From Malurus cyaneus samueli (lineage: Eukaryota > Chordata > Aves > Passeriformes > Maluridae), in NCBI GenBank assembly GCA_009741485.1, contig CM019214.1, forward strand, positions 6,850,991 through 6,914,990: a stretch of 64,000 nucleotides of DNA, written 5' to 3'. The position numbers and the translations under genes were made by a program. The notes below the pieces were generated by a model. The model did no database searches, was not told where the DNA came from, and was given only the letters and a program-made list of their open reading frames with translations. Shown here piece after piece: positions 49,272 to 60,804 of this stretch; position 1 is the first letter of the stretch; each line of letters begins with the position of its first letter.

Positions 49272-51662
49272 ACTTTGCAAGAGGTTCTATATTAAGTGGC
49301 CACATGATGGGTGCTAGAATATACTGGACCAGGGGTGGAAACCAATGGTTTGGGATAGAGTAAAAAGAAATTAATAACAGTGTCCTGCTTTCCTCCTGAT
49401 AGAGCTGCATTTTCAGTGCTCTGCGTTCCCCCTCCAGTATTTTTGACATGAGCAGGAAGGATCTGGGTTAACATTATCTGTCAAGCAGAGCACGCAATGA
49501 CAGGATTTTATGAGGACTCTAGGATGCATGGATAAAGTTCAGAAATGATAAGTAGTAAAATGATTGCCTCTATTAAAAAAAAAAAAGTAAAAGGCATCTT
49601 CTTGGTCATGCTAAGTGACTCTCTGTTTGCAGAAGTCTGATGTGACAGCCCTTGAATGCTAAAAATTTCAGGAGTGTACAAGACAACAATATGAAGCATC
49701 AAAATTTTATTGAAGAAAGAAGTTTTCTGACTTATTGATGAGAAATGGCCTGTTACAGGCTTGTTCAATTCTAATGACATTGGAGCAGGCTATTCTATGA
49801 GGACCATTGAACAGATACCTATTTTGGATATTAAGTCATTAAACCCTGTGTCTGAACACGATTTTCCCTTTTCCCTAAAATGCACTTACAGAAAATTAAC
49901 ATTACTGAATCACAATGTCTTGAATAATATTACTGAGAATTCAAATGCACAGTTCTTTAATTTAAGAGAAAAAACCCAGAAGAGTCTAAAATAATTGTGG
50001 ATTTTTTTTTTTTATTATTATTTCACTGGAATTTCCAGCAAAGTAAATGAGCCCTAAGGTCCTCTGCAGTTCCTTTTTTGATTGAAAAATAGATTGAGTG
50101 TTGCACAGATATTGCAAATCATACATTTCATATAAGTAGTAATCGAGCCAGTTACTGGTTTTGGTGGTAAGACAAATCTGTTAGATTTTATTTGAGATAT
50201 CCAAAAGATACAAAGGAGGTGTGTCTTGGGTTGCCATATTAGACATTACCTATTTAAACACATTTCCATAATGAGATAACACAGATATTTATAGTGAAGC
50301 AGAGGTAAACCTGGAGCAGTTTCATTTAAGAAAAGCTGGTATGACATTCTGAGACCATATCACCCTGCATGCAAATTAAATTTGGTATTTCCAATACCAA
50401 AACCATAAAAAGGCACACATGGCCCCTTCACCTTCTCACCCATTAAGTTTATTCATCCATCACTGACTTCCCCTCACTTGAAAAGCCTTTCTTGTTGGCA
50501 GAGAACTGTGACAGCAGAAAAGCTGTAGTGTACTCATCTCTTCTTGACATCTCCTTAGAGAGATCCCCCAGTGAACTCTCACACCATTACTCCATCCCTG
50601 TCAATACAATTTTAAAAGCATAAACCCCATATTTTAAACATCTAAATAGGTAGCTATTTTGTGACTATTTTGTAATATGTCAAACTATCACAGCAGTCTC
50701 TTTTATGAACAGGTTATCTGATCTAAAAACAACATAATTCTCTTTATTTTAAAACATTTTCCACAATTAATGTCCATTTGTTCTAAGAAACATTTGCCCA
50801 AGGGCATTGCTACAGACAGGATTTTCTCACTTGTTAACAAAACTTATATATGTGTTCCCAATCCCGTTTCAGTAGATTGAGCTGGTTAAAGTAAATAAGA
50901 AAATGTGGAAAGCAAAGTATTTGTATCATAGTTGTGTTCCCATACTATAATTTTGTTCTGTAGCTTGTTAATGGAAATTAAATATACAAAAAACTAGAAA
51001 AAAAAGAAAAAAACCAAAAACTATACAATAACTCTTATACAATTGATGAAAACAAGCCATGGAAGAAGGATTCCTCCATCTTCTGGCTTGTAATCTACAT
51101 TCCTAAAACCAGCAGAAAGATTGATTTGGAGTAGATAAGACTAGATTAGAAAGCAGAGGCAGGATGTAAGAAAACAAGCTTATGGAAAATTGTCCCAGAG
51201 CTCTCTTTTGCAAAGGATCAAGTCATTGATTGACACATTAAGAGAATGATAATTCAGTAACAAAACTACCACTGACTTGCATAAGGCCAAAATTTTCTAT
51301 TGGCATAAATTTATACACATTGAAACACACAGATACAAAAAGTGTGGGAAGCAAAGATTCCCATTAGCTCTCTAATCATAATTTTGTCAAAGCTATGGAG
51401 ATAACACCACAGATTTGTGCATTTTTAATTAAGTTGCATTTGTCCATACCTAAAAACTTGCACTGCTTTCTAGAGAAAGTCCTATGATTATGGTAAAGAA
51501 TTTGGTGGCACTTGGGAAAAGTTGGAGGCTCACCAGAAGTTACAGAAACAGCTTCTTAATGCTTTGGCTTCATTTTGAGACACATTCAACCCCACGTGTT
51601 TCATTTTCACCAAACCCAATCGCTCTTGTGAAGAGTCTAATACTTCCAAGATCAACCTCTGA

Positions 51663-51798
51663 CCAAACAAAAGCAAAACAAAAAAAACAAAACAAAACAA
51701 CAACAAAAAAAAAAAAAAAAAAAACAAAACACAAAAAAAAAAAAAAAAACAAACAAAAACACACCCACATACAAACCCAAACCAAAACAAAAAACAAC
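51663..51798. repeat. A-rich (CAAAA)-like tract
   Basis: About 135 bp of A runs with interspersed C, then CACACCCACAT. It ends exactly where the possible LTR at 51799 begins with TG. Confidence 0.9.
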
Positions 51799-52240
51799 TG
51801 TCATGTTTCTGTTACAAAATTATGTAAGAAGCTGATGTGCTAATTGATCATGTGTACTAAAGTTATGTGGACGTAATCATGTCTCTTCTCCGATGGACCA
51901 GTAGAGCATGAATTTACACCCTGACTGGCTATAAAGGCTTAATTGTACTCAGGTGAGAGATTGCTCTTCCGATAATACCGGAAAGAATTTGAGCCTCGTA
52001 AAGATATCGGATTTAACCTGCTTAGATTGAAACGAAGCAATCAAAATATTCCTGCCAAAATGGATTCCCAGGGAAAAAAGGAGTCACCATTACTGAAAGT
52101 ATTAAAAAAAAGTTGTGGATATGGCTAAAGGAACTTGAGCACACTGACGGATGCATGGCAAAGGTCCTGATAGGTTGGTGGTGCTAGGACTGATTGCTGA
52201 CTTTTAAGATAAGTCGTCAAAGTCTGTTGCCAACCCTTAG
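51799..52240 (+). mobile_element. Possible degraded LTR and leader of an endogenous retrovirus
   Basis: Begins TGTCATGTTTCTG and contains CTGGCTATAAAGGC, a TATA-like motif near 51930. Downstream lies a segment with more CpG than its surroundings (around 51967-52036: CTTCCGATAATACCGG, CCTCGTAAAGATATCGG). A short ATG frame (52060-52128, 22 codons) follows, starting MDSQGKKESPLLKVLKK, then a stop. Promoter, leader and a basic N-terminus in this order suggest the 5' end of a decayed retroviral element. Against it: no matching LTR, no target duplication, no primer-binding site and no AATAAA that I could fix. It may simply be unique sequence. Confidence 0.3.
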
Positions 52241-53868
52241 AGACCATTCTTTTGTTCCATTATATATGTCCACATTTACACTAGTTTTTCAAGTTTCACT
52301 TGACACTCAGTGTCAAATATTAAACTGCTCAGAGTTTGAAATTAAGGCTCAGAATAGATTGCCCATGTTATAAGGTAGATATTTAAAATTAGCTGGCTAG
52401 GTAGGAATTTGTATGATGCTTTCTTTTTTTCATCTTTTTTGATGTTAAAGGGACCGTATAATGCCCAGTTCGTATACAGAGTCACTGCAACTACATACTT
52501 GTGAATCTATTTTAGATAGATTATATCTTTTTATATTTTCATCACATATTTATAATTTTTATATATTAATTATAAACAGCCAATTTAGCTTGCCTTCAAT
52601 GTCTGAATGGTTCTAAGAAGCAAAAACCAGTGTGCCGCTGAAAACACACTATCATAGAGCTAGTTCTTGCCTCTCCGCATTTCAAACAGCCATGGTCCAT
52701 TCACCAACTGCAAACTTGGGAAAAGGGAGGAAGAGTTTAGAATCACCAGAGAACCCATCTAAAATTATAATCCCCAGAAAAGAGACTCTGCTTTCACAGC
52801 TGACCTCTTTCACAGGTATCATTTGGACTCCAGTATGTAAAATTAATAATTTCAACATGTTACCAAGAATTTCTGCAATGCATCATTAGCTGCCAGTAAC
52901 CATTCAGATCCTGGAACTGGATGTATTCATTAGCTCACAGTTTACACCATTTCTGAGATCCAGGGGTGTGCTAAAGCACTTGTGCATGTCTGGATCATCG
53001 TGCACGGCACATAGATCCTCTGCAGATGGCATAAATACAAGTTTTTCTCTGGATACATTGGCTACTTTGTACATAGACATGCAGCTGGGCCCAGCCTGCC
53101 CCTAAAATCAGATTAAATGTGTCTTTAAGCTATATGTGCTATCTTTTAATTATTACACTAGCCTAATCTAATGAGACACAAAGAACTAGTCTGTCGTTAC
53201 CAGAGAGCTGGAATATGGGTTTGTTGTCTACATTAAGTAAAGTTTAAAATATCTTTTAGATATTGTTGACACTAATGAGAAAAATATTCATTTGACTTGA
53301 ACTGCTTAATTTTATCAGAAATAAGTATTTCCTAGTCTTGTGCTTTGTCAGAAATATTAAAATAATTCTGTTGCTAAAAAAGAATCATGGAAAGGTGTGA
53401 TAACTCATGGATACTTTACTTAAAATACTTGACATAACTTTACTTAAATACTTGACAATACTTTACTTAAAATATTTGACACTTTTACCATCTGAAAAGA
53501 CTCTGACAATCTTGTGTAAATTACTTGGCAACAAGAGTAGAATTAGTGAGATATAAGCATAAAATCGTGCTTGTTCTGTGGTTATAGCTGTGGTGCAGGT
53601 GAGTATCCCAGCAGTGCTGTGCCTCTATGCACACCCAGGACATTCAGCCATCCATTCCCTGGCTGTTCCCAGGAACACCCAAGCGTTCCCATATGAGAGA
53701 CAATGTGCTGAAAAGAGACAATAAATTGGCTTTAGCTGAGGTGGCTGATTTAGCTCCTATCTGCCTGCACAACTATTGGAATAACTCATGCTGGATCTCT
53801 CTCAACCAGTTTTAGAAATTCCCTCAGGCACGCACTGCCTGGATTTTGTCCCTTTTGTATTTTTCAAG
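52241..53868. other. AT-rich non-coding stretch
   Basis: No gene recognised. A 24-bp unit (ACTTTACTTAAAATACTTGACA) occurs about three times in tandem at 53415-53481. Confidence 0.55.
53415..53481. repeat. Three-copy 24-bp tandem repeat
   Basis: TTTACTTAAA(A)TA(C/T)TTGACA occurs three times in a row with one- or two-base differences. Confidence 0.85.
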
Positions 53869-56179
53869 TGATTTTCATGGCAGAAAATGGAGAGGTCCTA
53901 ATGGAGAGGATCAAACTGTGGGTATGTAAGAAGCAGGTCAGCAGAAACTGTTCCTACATATGCAGAAATGGACATGCAGGATATTCCTGCCATGGATTCA
54001 CAAGAACAGGGTGCTCCAGGATGGGGAATTAGGCAGGGACACAGCATCACTGGACACAGTGCAGTCCCTCAGGGCACCAACAGGACTGGCAGGAAAAGGG
54101 GCTGGTAACAGGATCTGACAACAGTCAAGACAAGAAATTATCAATCAGACCCAGAGCCCGTTCAGGGTTTTCCAAAAAGCAGAAGCAGATGGGACCAGAG
54201 ATCTGTTACAGCTTTTTACTTCAAGTTAAAATATTGATTTATGGAAAAAGAGGGACTCCTAAATTCAAATAATGTGACTATTAAATGTGGGAGTAATCTT
54301 TCAGTCTGGTACAGGAGAAGGGAGAACATGATGGGGAAGGTGATTTTCTCAGGATGAGGTTCATTCTTTGCAGGAGGACTGTGCTGGCCCCTGGAGTTTC
54401 CCTCAATACAGGAAGCTCAATTGCACAATTCATGGCAGGTTTTGTAATGCAGAGACAGAGATTTTGAAATTTGTCTGGGGTTGCCTGAACAATTCCTGAT
54501 TTTGTTGTGTTTTGTCAGTAACACATTCTAGACTATTCTCTGTATAAAACACCACAACATAAAAATGGAGATAGCGGCAGAAAGGACCTAAATCCCATGT
54601 TTTGTACTTTATCCTCTATCTATACCTTCTATATTCTGACCACAACTGTGTCTTTTTGTGTCCTGAGTGGATGAGGGCTGGTAACAAATCTGTCTCACAA
54701 AGAAAAGCAAGATAAAACTTTGCAACAAGAGTTTAATTATGGCACTGCCAGTCCTTCAGTCTTATTTTCTGGGATGAGCAGACACCTGCTAATTCCTACC
54801 CAACCCAAACAACTATGCTTAGTAAGTTCAAGGCTTCAGCAGAAAATGACTACAGGCTTCTGGTACTGAGAAACTATTTTAATAGTATTCATGGGGGAAA
54901 AAAAAGGATACATTTAATTTCATCATCACAGTCTGCTTACAATCATTAACCATGTTTTGCTTATATTCCCAAACAAATCATGATTAATGGCAAAAGACTC
55001 CAGGACATAAAATGTAATTTATTAATTATCAGATTTCTGTTAATTAAGAGCTATATTTATGATGTACCATCATTAGTATAACATTGTTTTTTAGCATCAC
55101 TGACATGAAGAAGAGCAAAAGATTTAAGTGTGAGACTCATTTCTCATCCGTATGACAACTGCATAAATTACAACTTAATGCATCAATATTTTTCCAATAC
55201 ATCTCTATGGCAAATATGCAGATTAATATGAATAATATCATGTACTGATAAACATCTCATTTTTAATACGAAAACAATTCTATATACCAGATATTATGAA
55301 TGTGGGGTCTCACATGTTACAGCAGAGTTAAATACAGAGGCTTGAATCCTAATTGTTGCTTCAATCCCATAGGGATGGGATCCCACCTCTGGGTGTGAGA
55401 AGCATGCAGCTTCTTTCAAAACAAAAAATTCTTGTGATTCAAATACATTAAAAGAATGAAGAGTAACCAGAATTAAAGCATGGATTAAAACCATGTAGTA
55501 CTACGTAAAAAGAATCTCAGTATTTTATTTCGCTGAAACAATGAAAGTATGGCTCTTGTACATAATCTCATGTACCCATGCTCAATTTAGAGTATCAAAA
55601 TCTCTGCAGAGTCACCCAGTAAATGTTTATTTCTGCTGTTGGTAACTGTCTTTAATGGGTAATCCCATTTTCCTTGAAATCCGTGTTATGAGCATGGAAG
55701 GTGTGTTTATAATGCGAGACTTAGCTATCAGTGGAACAACATGGATCAAAAGCTCTGTAAAAAAATCAGTGAGAGAAGGTTCCTCTGGAAATGGCTTCTA
55801 AACTGTAAGCAAATGTGTGTGTGTGGCCATTATATTCAAGGGGGAGATTTTATGCTGTTCTTATTTGAATACATGAGAAAACAGACTTGAAAACAGGCCT
55901 TTTAGCACAGGCTTAAAGGGAAATGGCAGAGGGCCTTGAAAATTCATTTTGGGCTTAGTGATTTTCCTACCTAAAGCTCTGACCTGCTATTTCTTCTGGG
56001 AAGACGGGAGCTAACAAAAGATGAGAGCAAAATAAAGGGGTTTTTCCCATGCTCAGCATCTTCAGCTTTCCAGTTTCTTGTGTTCTAACCAGTTTTTGAG
56101 TGAGATGGACAAAAACATCCAAAACATTGAGAATTTCCTGACCTGCTCTTTTCAGAGACACGGTTTAACATGGAAACAA
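53869..56179 (+). repeat. 2.3-kb duplicated segment, copy 1
   Basis: Starts TGATTTTCATGGCAG and ends ACATGGAAACAA. The whole segment recurs at 57115-59389 in the same orientation. The first part (53869-54870, 1002 bp) aligns to only 970 bp in copy 2 through many one- or two-base indels. The second part (54871-56179, 1309 bp) aligns to 1305 bp with few changes. I recognise no gene in it. The minus-strand frames at 55294-55494 and 55967-56161 recur in the other copy simply because the DNA is duplicated. Confidence 0.95.
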
Positions 56180-56773
56180 TTCCTAAACCGTGTCACTCAT
56201 GAGCAAGTGCAAGTACAGTGAGATCAGCTCAGTTTTCAGCAACATGGCCCACCTACAACTTCCAGGGATATTTCTGCCACTTCTCACGGACTAATACAAA
56301 AGGAAGAAAAAGGTATAAAGACAAAATTCACTTTCCTCAGAAGATCAAAAGAAAGCTTCAGTAAAGGAAGATGTAGTTGTGTAATAATTATGGAAACACA
56401 ATTTTTTTTTCAGGGAATAAATATCTTAAAATTAGAAAAGTGAATGTGAGACCTTCACAACTGAAACAATTCAATTACAACATTTGAGACAAATAAACAA
56501 AACCACACCTCCCCAAACAAACAAAACCAAAGAAACAAACAAAATCAAAGAAACAAACAAAATCCAAACCAAGGAAATTATTTGATTTTGGGCAACAGTT
56601 TTGCTTTGACCAGTGATACCCAAGAGCTGCTGACGAGAAAGGCAGAAACACAGCAAGAGAACGGTGCTGGGCAAAGGACGCATTTCCTTCAGGCTCTGAG
56701 GCAGGAAAAATGTTCAGCCGCTGTGAACAGCAGCAAAAGACGAGAATCATTTGCTCCCCGGCTTTTTGAGCAA
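56180..56773. other. Unique spacer between the duplicated segments
   Basis: About 590 bp present only after copy 1. It contains a CAAA-rich stretch at about 56505-56575 and a short, more GC-rich piece (56600-56770). No gene recognised. Confidence 0.6.
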
Positions 56774-57094
56774 TGTTACCGGTTTGGTCGAGGGGGACAC
56801 AATGTCACACAGACACCAATATGATGAGCATGATCCGTTTATTTCTAATACAAGCTCCTTTTTATCTACTTTCATAAGCCAGCCTCTCTATATGATTAGC
56901 AATGCCTTTCTATATGATTAGCAATTATTCATTGGTTAATTTAGCAGTTTGTTATTACATCTCAGCATATGATCGGTATATATGCAAAAGTGTGTTTTTG
57001 CATGCCTTGCAGTTTTAAATCAACGTTCTCAGCATTTTGCTCTTTCTTCAATCGTCCTATTTGTTCTCAATTGCTCTTTGTTCTTGTTTCTTAC
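56774..57094 (-). mobile_element. Partial retroviral LTR, minus strand (ERVK-like organisation)
   Basis: Read on the minus strand it contains GATAAAAAGGAG (TATA-like, TTTTTATC at 56859-56866), then AATAAACGG (TTTATT at 56838-56843), then an ATTGGTGT block and a CCGGTAACA end, so the LTR would finish with CA at 56774. The close spacing of TATA and AATAAA and the trailing ATTGGTGT motif resemble avian alpharetrovirus-related (ERVK) LTRs; that class call is inference. The other end is not visible because the sequence changes into copy 2 of the duplicated segment at about 57095-57115. A 21-bp direct duplication (CTATATGATTAGCAAT) lies at 56886-56925. Confidence 0.6.
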
Positions 57095-57114
57095 GTATTG
57101 TAGTGGGTGAGTTA

Positions 57115-59389
57115 TGATTTTCATGGCAGAAAATGGAGAGGTCCTAATGGAGAGGATCAAACTGTGGGTATGTAAGAAGCAGGTCAGCAGAAACTGTTCC
57201 TACATATGCAGAATGGACATGCAGGATTTTCCTGCCATGGATTCACAAGAACAGGGTGCTCCAGATGGGGAATTAGGCAGGGAACACGCATCACTGGACA
57301 CAGTGAGTCCCTCAGGGCACCAACAGGACTGGAAGGAAAAGGGGGTAACAGGATCTGACACAGTCAAGACAAGAAATTACAATCAGACCCAGAGCCCTTC
57401 AGGGTTTTTCAAAAAGCAGAGATGGGAAGAGATCTGTTACAGCTTTTTACTTTCAATTAAAATTTGATTTATGGAAAAGAGAGACTCCTAAATTCAAATA
57501 ATTGACTATTAAATGTGGAGTAATCTTTCAGTCTGGTACAGGAGAAGGAGAACAGATGGGGAAGGTGATTTTCTCAGGATGAGGTTCATTCTTTGCAGGA
57601 GGACTGTGCTGGCCCCTGGAGTTTCCCTCAAACAGGAAGCTCAATTGCACATTCATGGCAGGTTTTGTAATGCAGAGACAGAGATTTTGAAATTTGTCTG
57701 GGGTTGCCTGAACAATTCCTGATTTTGTTGTGTTTTGTCAGTAACACATTCTAGACTATTCTCTGTATAAAACACCACAACATAAAAATGGAGTAGGGCA
57801 GAAAGGACCTAAATCCATGTTTTGTATTTATCCTCTATCTATACCTTCTATATTCTGACCACAGCTATGTCTTTTTGTCCGGAGTGGATGAGGGCTGGTA
57901 ACAAACCTGTCTCACAAAGAAAAGCAAGATAAAACTTTGCAACAAGAGTAAATTATGGCACTGCCATCCTTCAGTCTTATTTTCTGGATGAGCAGACACC
58001 TGCTAATTCCTACCCAACCCAAACAACTATGCTTAGTAAGTTCAAGGCTTCAGCAGAAAATGACTACAGGCTTCTGGTACTGAGAAACTATTTTAATAGT
58101 ATTCATGGGGGGAAAAAAAGGATACATTTAATTTCATCATCACAGTCTGCTTACAATCATTAAACATGTTTTGCTTATATTCCCAAACAAATCATGATTA
58201 ATGGCAAAAGACTCCAGGACATAAAATGTAATTTATTAATTATCAGATTTCTGTTAATTAAGAGCTATATTTATGATGTACCATCATTAGTATAACATTG
58301 TTTTTTAGCATCACTGACATGAAGAAGAGCAAAAGATTTAAGTGTGAGACTCATTTCTCATCCGTATGACAACTGCATAAATTACAACTTAATGCATCAA
58401 TATTTTTCCAATACATCTCTATGGCAAATATGCAGATTAATATGAATAATATCATGTACTGATAAACATCTCATTTTTAATACGAAAACAATTCTATATA
58501 CCAGATATTATGAATGTGGGGTCTCACATGTTACAGCAGATTTAAATACAGAGGCTTGAATCCTAATTGTTGCTTCAATCCCATAGGGATGGAATCCCAC
58601 CTCTGGGTGTGAGAAGCATGCAGCTTCTTTCAAAACAAAAAATTCTAGTGATTCAAATACATTAAAAGAATGAAGAGTAACCAGAATTAAAGCATGGATT
58701 AAAACCATGTAGTACTAGTAAAAAGAATCTCAGTATTTTATTTCGCTGAAACAATGAAAGTATGGCTCTTGTACATAATCTCATGTACCCATGCTCAATT
58801 TAGATATCAAAATCTCTGCAGAGTCACCCAGTAAATGTTTTTCTGCTGTTGGTAACTGTCTTTAATAGGTAATCCCATTTTCCTTGAAATCCGTGTTATG
58901 AGCATGGAAGGTGTGTTTATAATGCGAGACTTAGCTATCAGTGGAACAACATGGATCAAAAGCTCTGTAAAAAAATCAGTGAGAGAAGGTTCCTCTGGAA
59001 ATGGCTTCTAAACTGTAAGCAAATGTATATGTGTGGCCATTATATTCAAGGGGGAGATTTTATGCTGTTCTTATTTGAATACATGAAAAAATAGACTTGA
59101 AAACAGGCCTTTTAGCACAGGCTTAAAGGGAAATGGCAGAGGGCCTTGAAAATTCATTTTGGGCTTAGTGATTTTCCTACCTAAAGCTCTGACCTGCTAT
59201 TTCTTCTGGGAAGATGGGAGCTAACAAAAGATGAGAGCATAATAAAGGGGTTTTTCCCATGCGCAGCATTTTCAGCTTTGCAGTTTCTTGTGTTCTAACC
59301 AGTTTTTGAGTGAGATGGACAAAAACATCCAAAACATTGAGAATTTCCTGACCTGCTCTTTTCACTGACACGGTTTAACATGGAAACAA
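57115..59389 (+). repeat. 2.3-kb duplicated segment, copy 2
   Basis: Matches 53869-56179 from TGATTTTCATGGCAG to ACATGGAAACAA. Immediately after ACATGGAAACAA it does not continue into the 56180 spacer but joins AAGTGTGTTTTTGCATG, which in the first locus lies about 810 bp further on. The junction has a short CAA(A) microhomology. Confidence 0.95.
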
Positions 59390-59495
59390 AGTGTGTTTTT
59401 GCATGCCTTGCAGTTTTAAATCAACGTTCTCAGCATTTTGCTCTTTCTTCAATCGTCCTATTGTTCTTCAATTGCTCTTTGTTCTTGTTTCTTAC
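59388..59495 (-). repeat. Second copy of the LTR end piece (56987-57094)
   Basis: AAGTGTGTTTTTGCATGCC through TTCTTGTTTCTTAC repeats 56987-57094 with a compensating one-base shift (CCTATTTGTTCTC against CCTATTGTTCTTC). After it the sequence differs from the first locus: here ACTATGTTTCTTCTTCATGG, there ACGTATTGTAGTGGG. Confidence 0.92.
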
Positions 59496-59530
59496 TATGT
59501 TTCTTCTTCATGGTCATTGTGAGGTACGTG

Positions 59531-59700
59531 TTACACTGCTGGAGTCAATTCCTCCTCTTTCTCATCCTGTTCTATCTCATCCTGTTCTATCTTGTGGTCT
59601 GGGTTGCTCAGTAACAGCAAGTCATGACCTTGTTCCCATAAAAACCTGTCTAACAGAGATTCACCCAACTGAGATCCTTCTACATCACCGTGCCGGCACA
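59531..59700 (-). pseudogene. Possible coding remnant with acidic C-terminus (uncertain)
   Basis: Between the minisatellite and the partial LTR the minus-strand frame reads about 50 residues that look more protein-like than their surroundings: DVEGSQLGESLLDRFLWEQG, then a segment rich in Asp, Glu and Gln, ending ELTPAV and a stop. In the copy after the gap (61430-61610) one base is missing near 61566, so the same frame shifts and stops early. In minus orientation it would lie upstream of the LTR end piece, where the last gene of a provirus would sit. I cannot assign a family, and it may be a chance frame. Confidence 0.2.
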
Positions 59701-59756
59701 GGGCAGAGCCGCAGAGCCACAGACCGCGGGGCAGAGCTCGGGGCTCTGCTGCCCGG

Positions 59757-60340
59757 ACAGCCGGGGCAGAGCCAGAGAAGCTGGGACAGCCGGGGACAGA
59801 GCAGAGAGAGCTGGACAGCCGGGACAAAGCCAGAGAGAGCTGGGACAGCCGGGGACAGAGCCAGGAGAGCTGGGACAGCCGGGGACAAAGCCAGAGAGAG
59901 CTGGGACAGCCGGGGACAGAGCCAGAGAGAGCTGGGACAGCCGGGGACAGAGCCAGAGAGAGCTGGGACAGCCGGGGACAAAGCCAGAGAGAGCTGGGAC
60001 AGCCGGGGACAAAGCCAGAGAGAGCTGGGACAGCCGGGGACAGAGCCAGAGAGAGCTGGGACAGCCGGGGACAGAGCAGAGAGAGCTGGGACAGCCGGGG
60101 ACAGAGCCAGGAGAGCTGGGACAGCCGGGGACAGAGCCAGAGAGCTGGGACAGCGGGGACAAGAGGAGCGGGACAGCCGGGACAGAGCCAGAGAGCTGGG
60201 ACAGCCGGGACAGAGCAGAGAGCTGGGACAGCGACAGAGCGGAGAGCTGGACAACCGGGGACAAAGCCAGAGAGAGCTGGGACAGCCGGGGACAAAGCCA
60301 GGGAGAGCTGGGACAGCCGGGGACAGAGCCAGAGAGAGCT
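59757..60340 (+). repeat. 31-bp GC-rich minisatellite, array 1 (about 19 units)
   Basis: Unit CTGGGACAGCCGGGGACAGA plus GCCAGAGAGAG, with variants AAAGCC for GAGCC and several shortened units. The period of 31 is not a multiple of three, so all frames are cycled through, and the unit contains no stop on either strand. This produces the long open frames seen here on both strands. Neighbouring units differ by small deletions. Confidence 0.95.
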
Positions 60341-60580
60341 CGGTGCTGCCCGTCCCGGGACAAAGGGAGCCGCGGCTCTGCCCGGGGAACGCTCGGCTTT
60401 GGTCTCTCCCGTGGAGCAGCAGCTCGGGCTCCTCCGCCTCTCAGCGCTTTGGGCTCCGCCGCCAGAGGGCACGAGGAGCCAAAATTTGGAGCTTCACTGG
60501 TGCCTGATGATTTTTGCTTTTCCTTTTTATGCTTCTGTACCCTCTATGAATCCGCCTGTACCCCTTACCCACATGTTTGT
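60341..60580. other. GC-rich segment downstream of the minisatellite
   Basis: Contains CCGCGG, CCCGGGGAACGCTCGG and GCTCCGCCGCC, much richer in GC and CpG than the rest of the window. It then returns abruptly to AT-rich sequence. It could be a promoter-like or retroviral leader segment, but I see no defined element. Confidence 0.5.
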
Positions 60581-60804
60581 AATTCCTGAAGCCTGAAATT
60601 CCAGCTTAGTTGAGGAGTTCTGCTGGGCAGAGAGACCAAACATCCTGAGGAAGGGTCAGTGTGCCCTGTGCTATCTTAAACCCGAGCTCAGCCTTGGTGA
60701 AGCCTTCTCTCGGAACATTTTGTGTAACTGGCTCTGGCCTCATCGGGGGGGGGATTCATTAGAATAGGGGGACATTACTGCATTTGTTGAAGTTTCTTAT
60801 TGGG

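Larger units (their letters stand above)
47977..51662. other. AT-rich non-coding stretch, no gene recognised
   Basis: Includes a tetranucleotide microsatellite (48526-48592) and a 31-bp direct duplication at 49211-49271. Nothing else recognised. Confidence 0.55.

Noticed and set aside
59531..60472. 313-codon minus-strand open frame rich in Leu, Ser, Pro and Cys
   Set aside because: Mostly the same minisatellite read backwards. Only the last 50 or so residues look different and are listed separately with low confidence.
59380..60507. 375-codon plus-strand open frame and overlapping 299-codon frame
   Set aside because: They exist because the 31-bp minisatellite has no stop in any frame. Frames are open on both strands at once, and the translation simply repeats every 31 residues.
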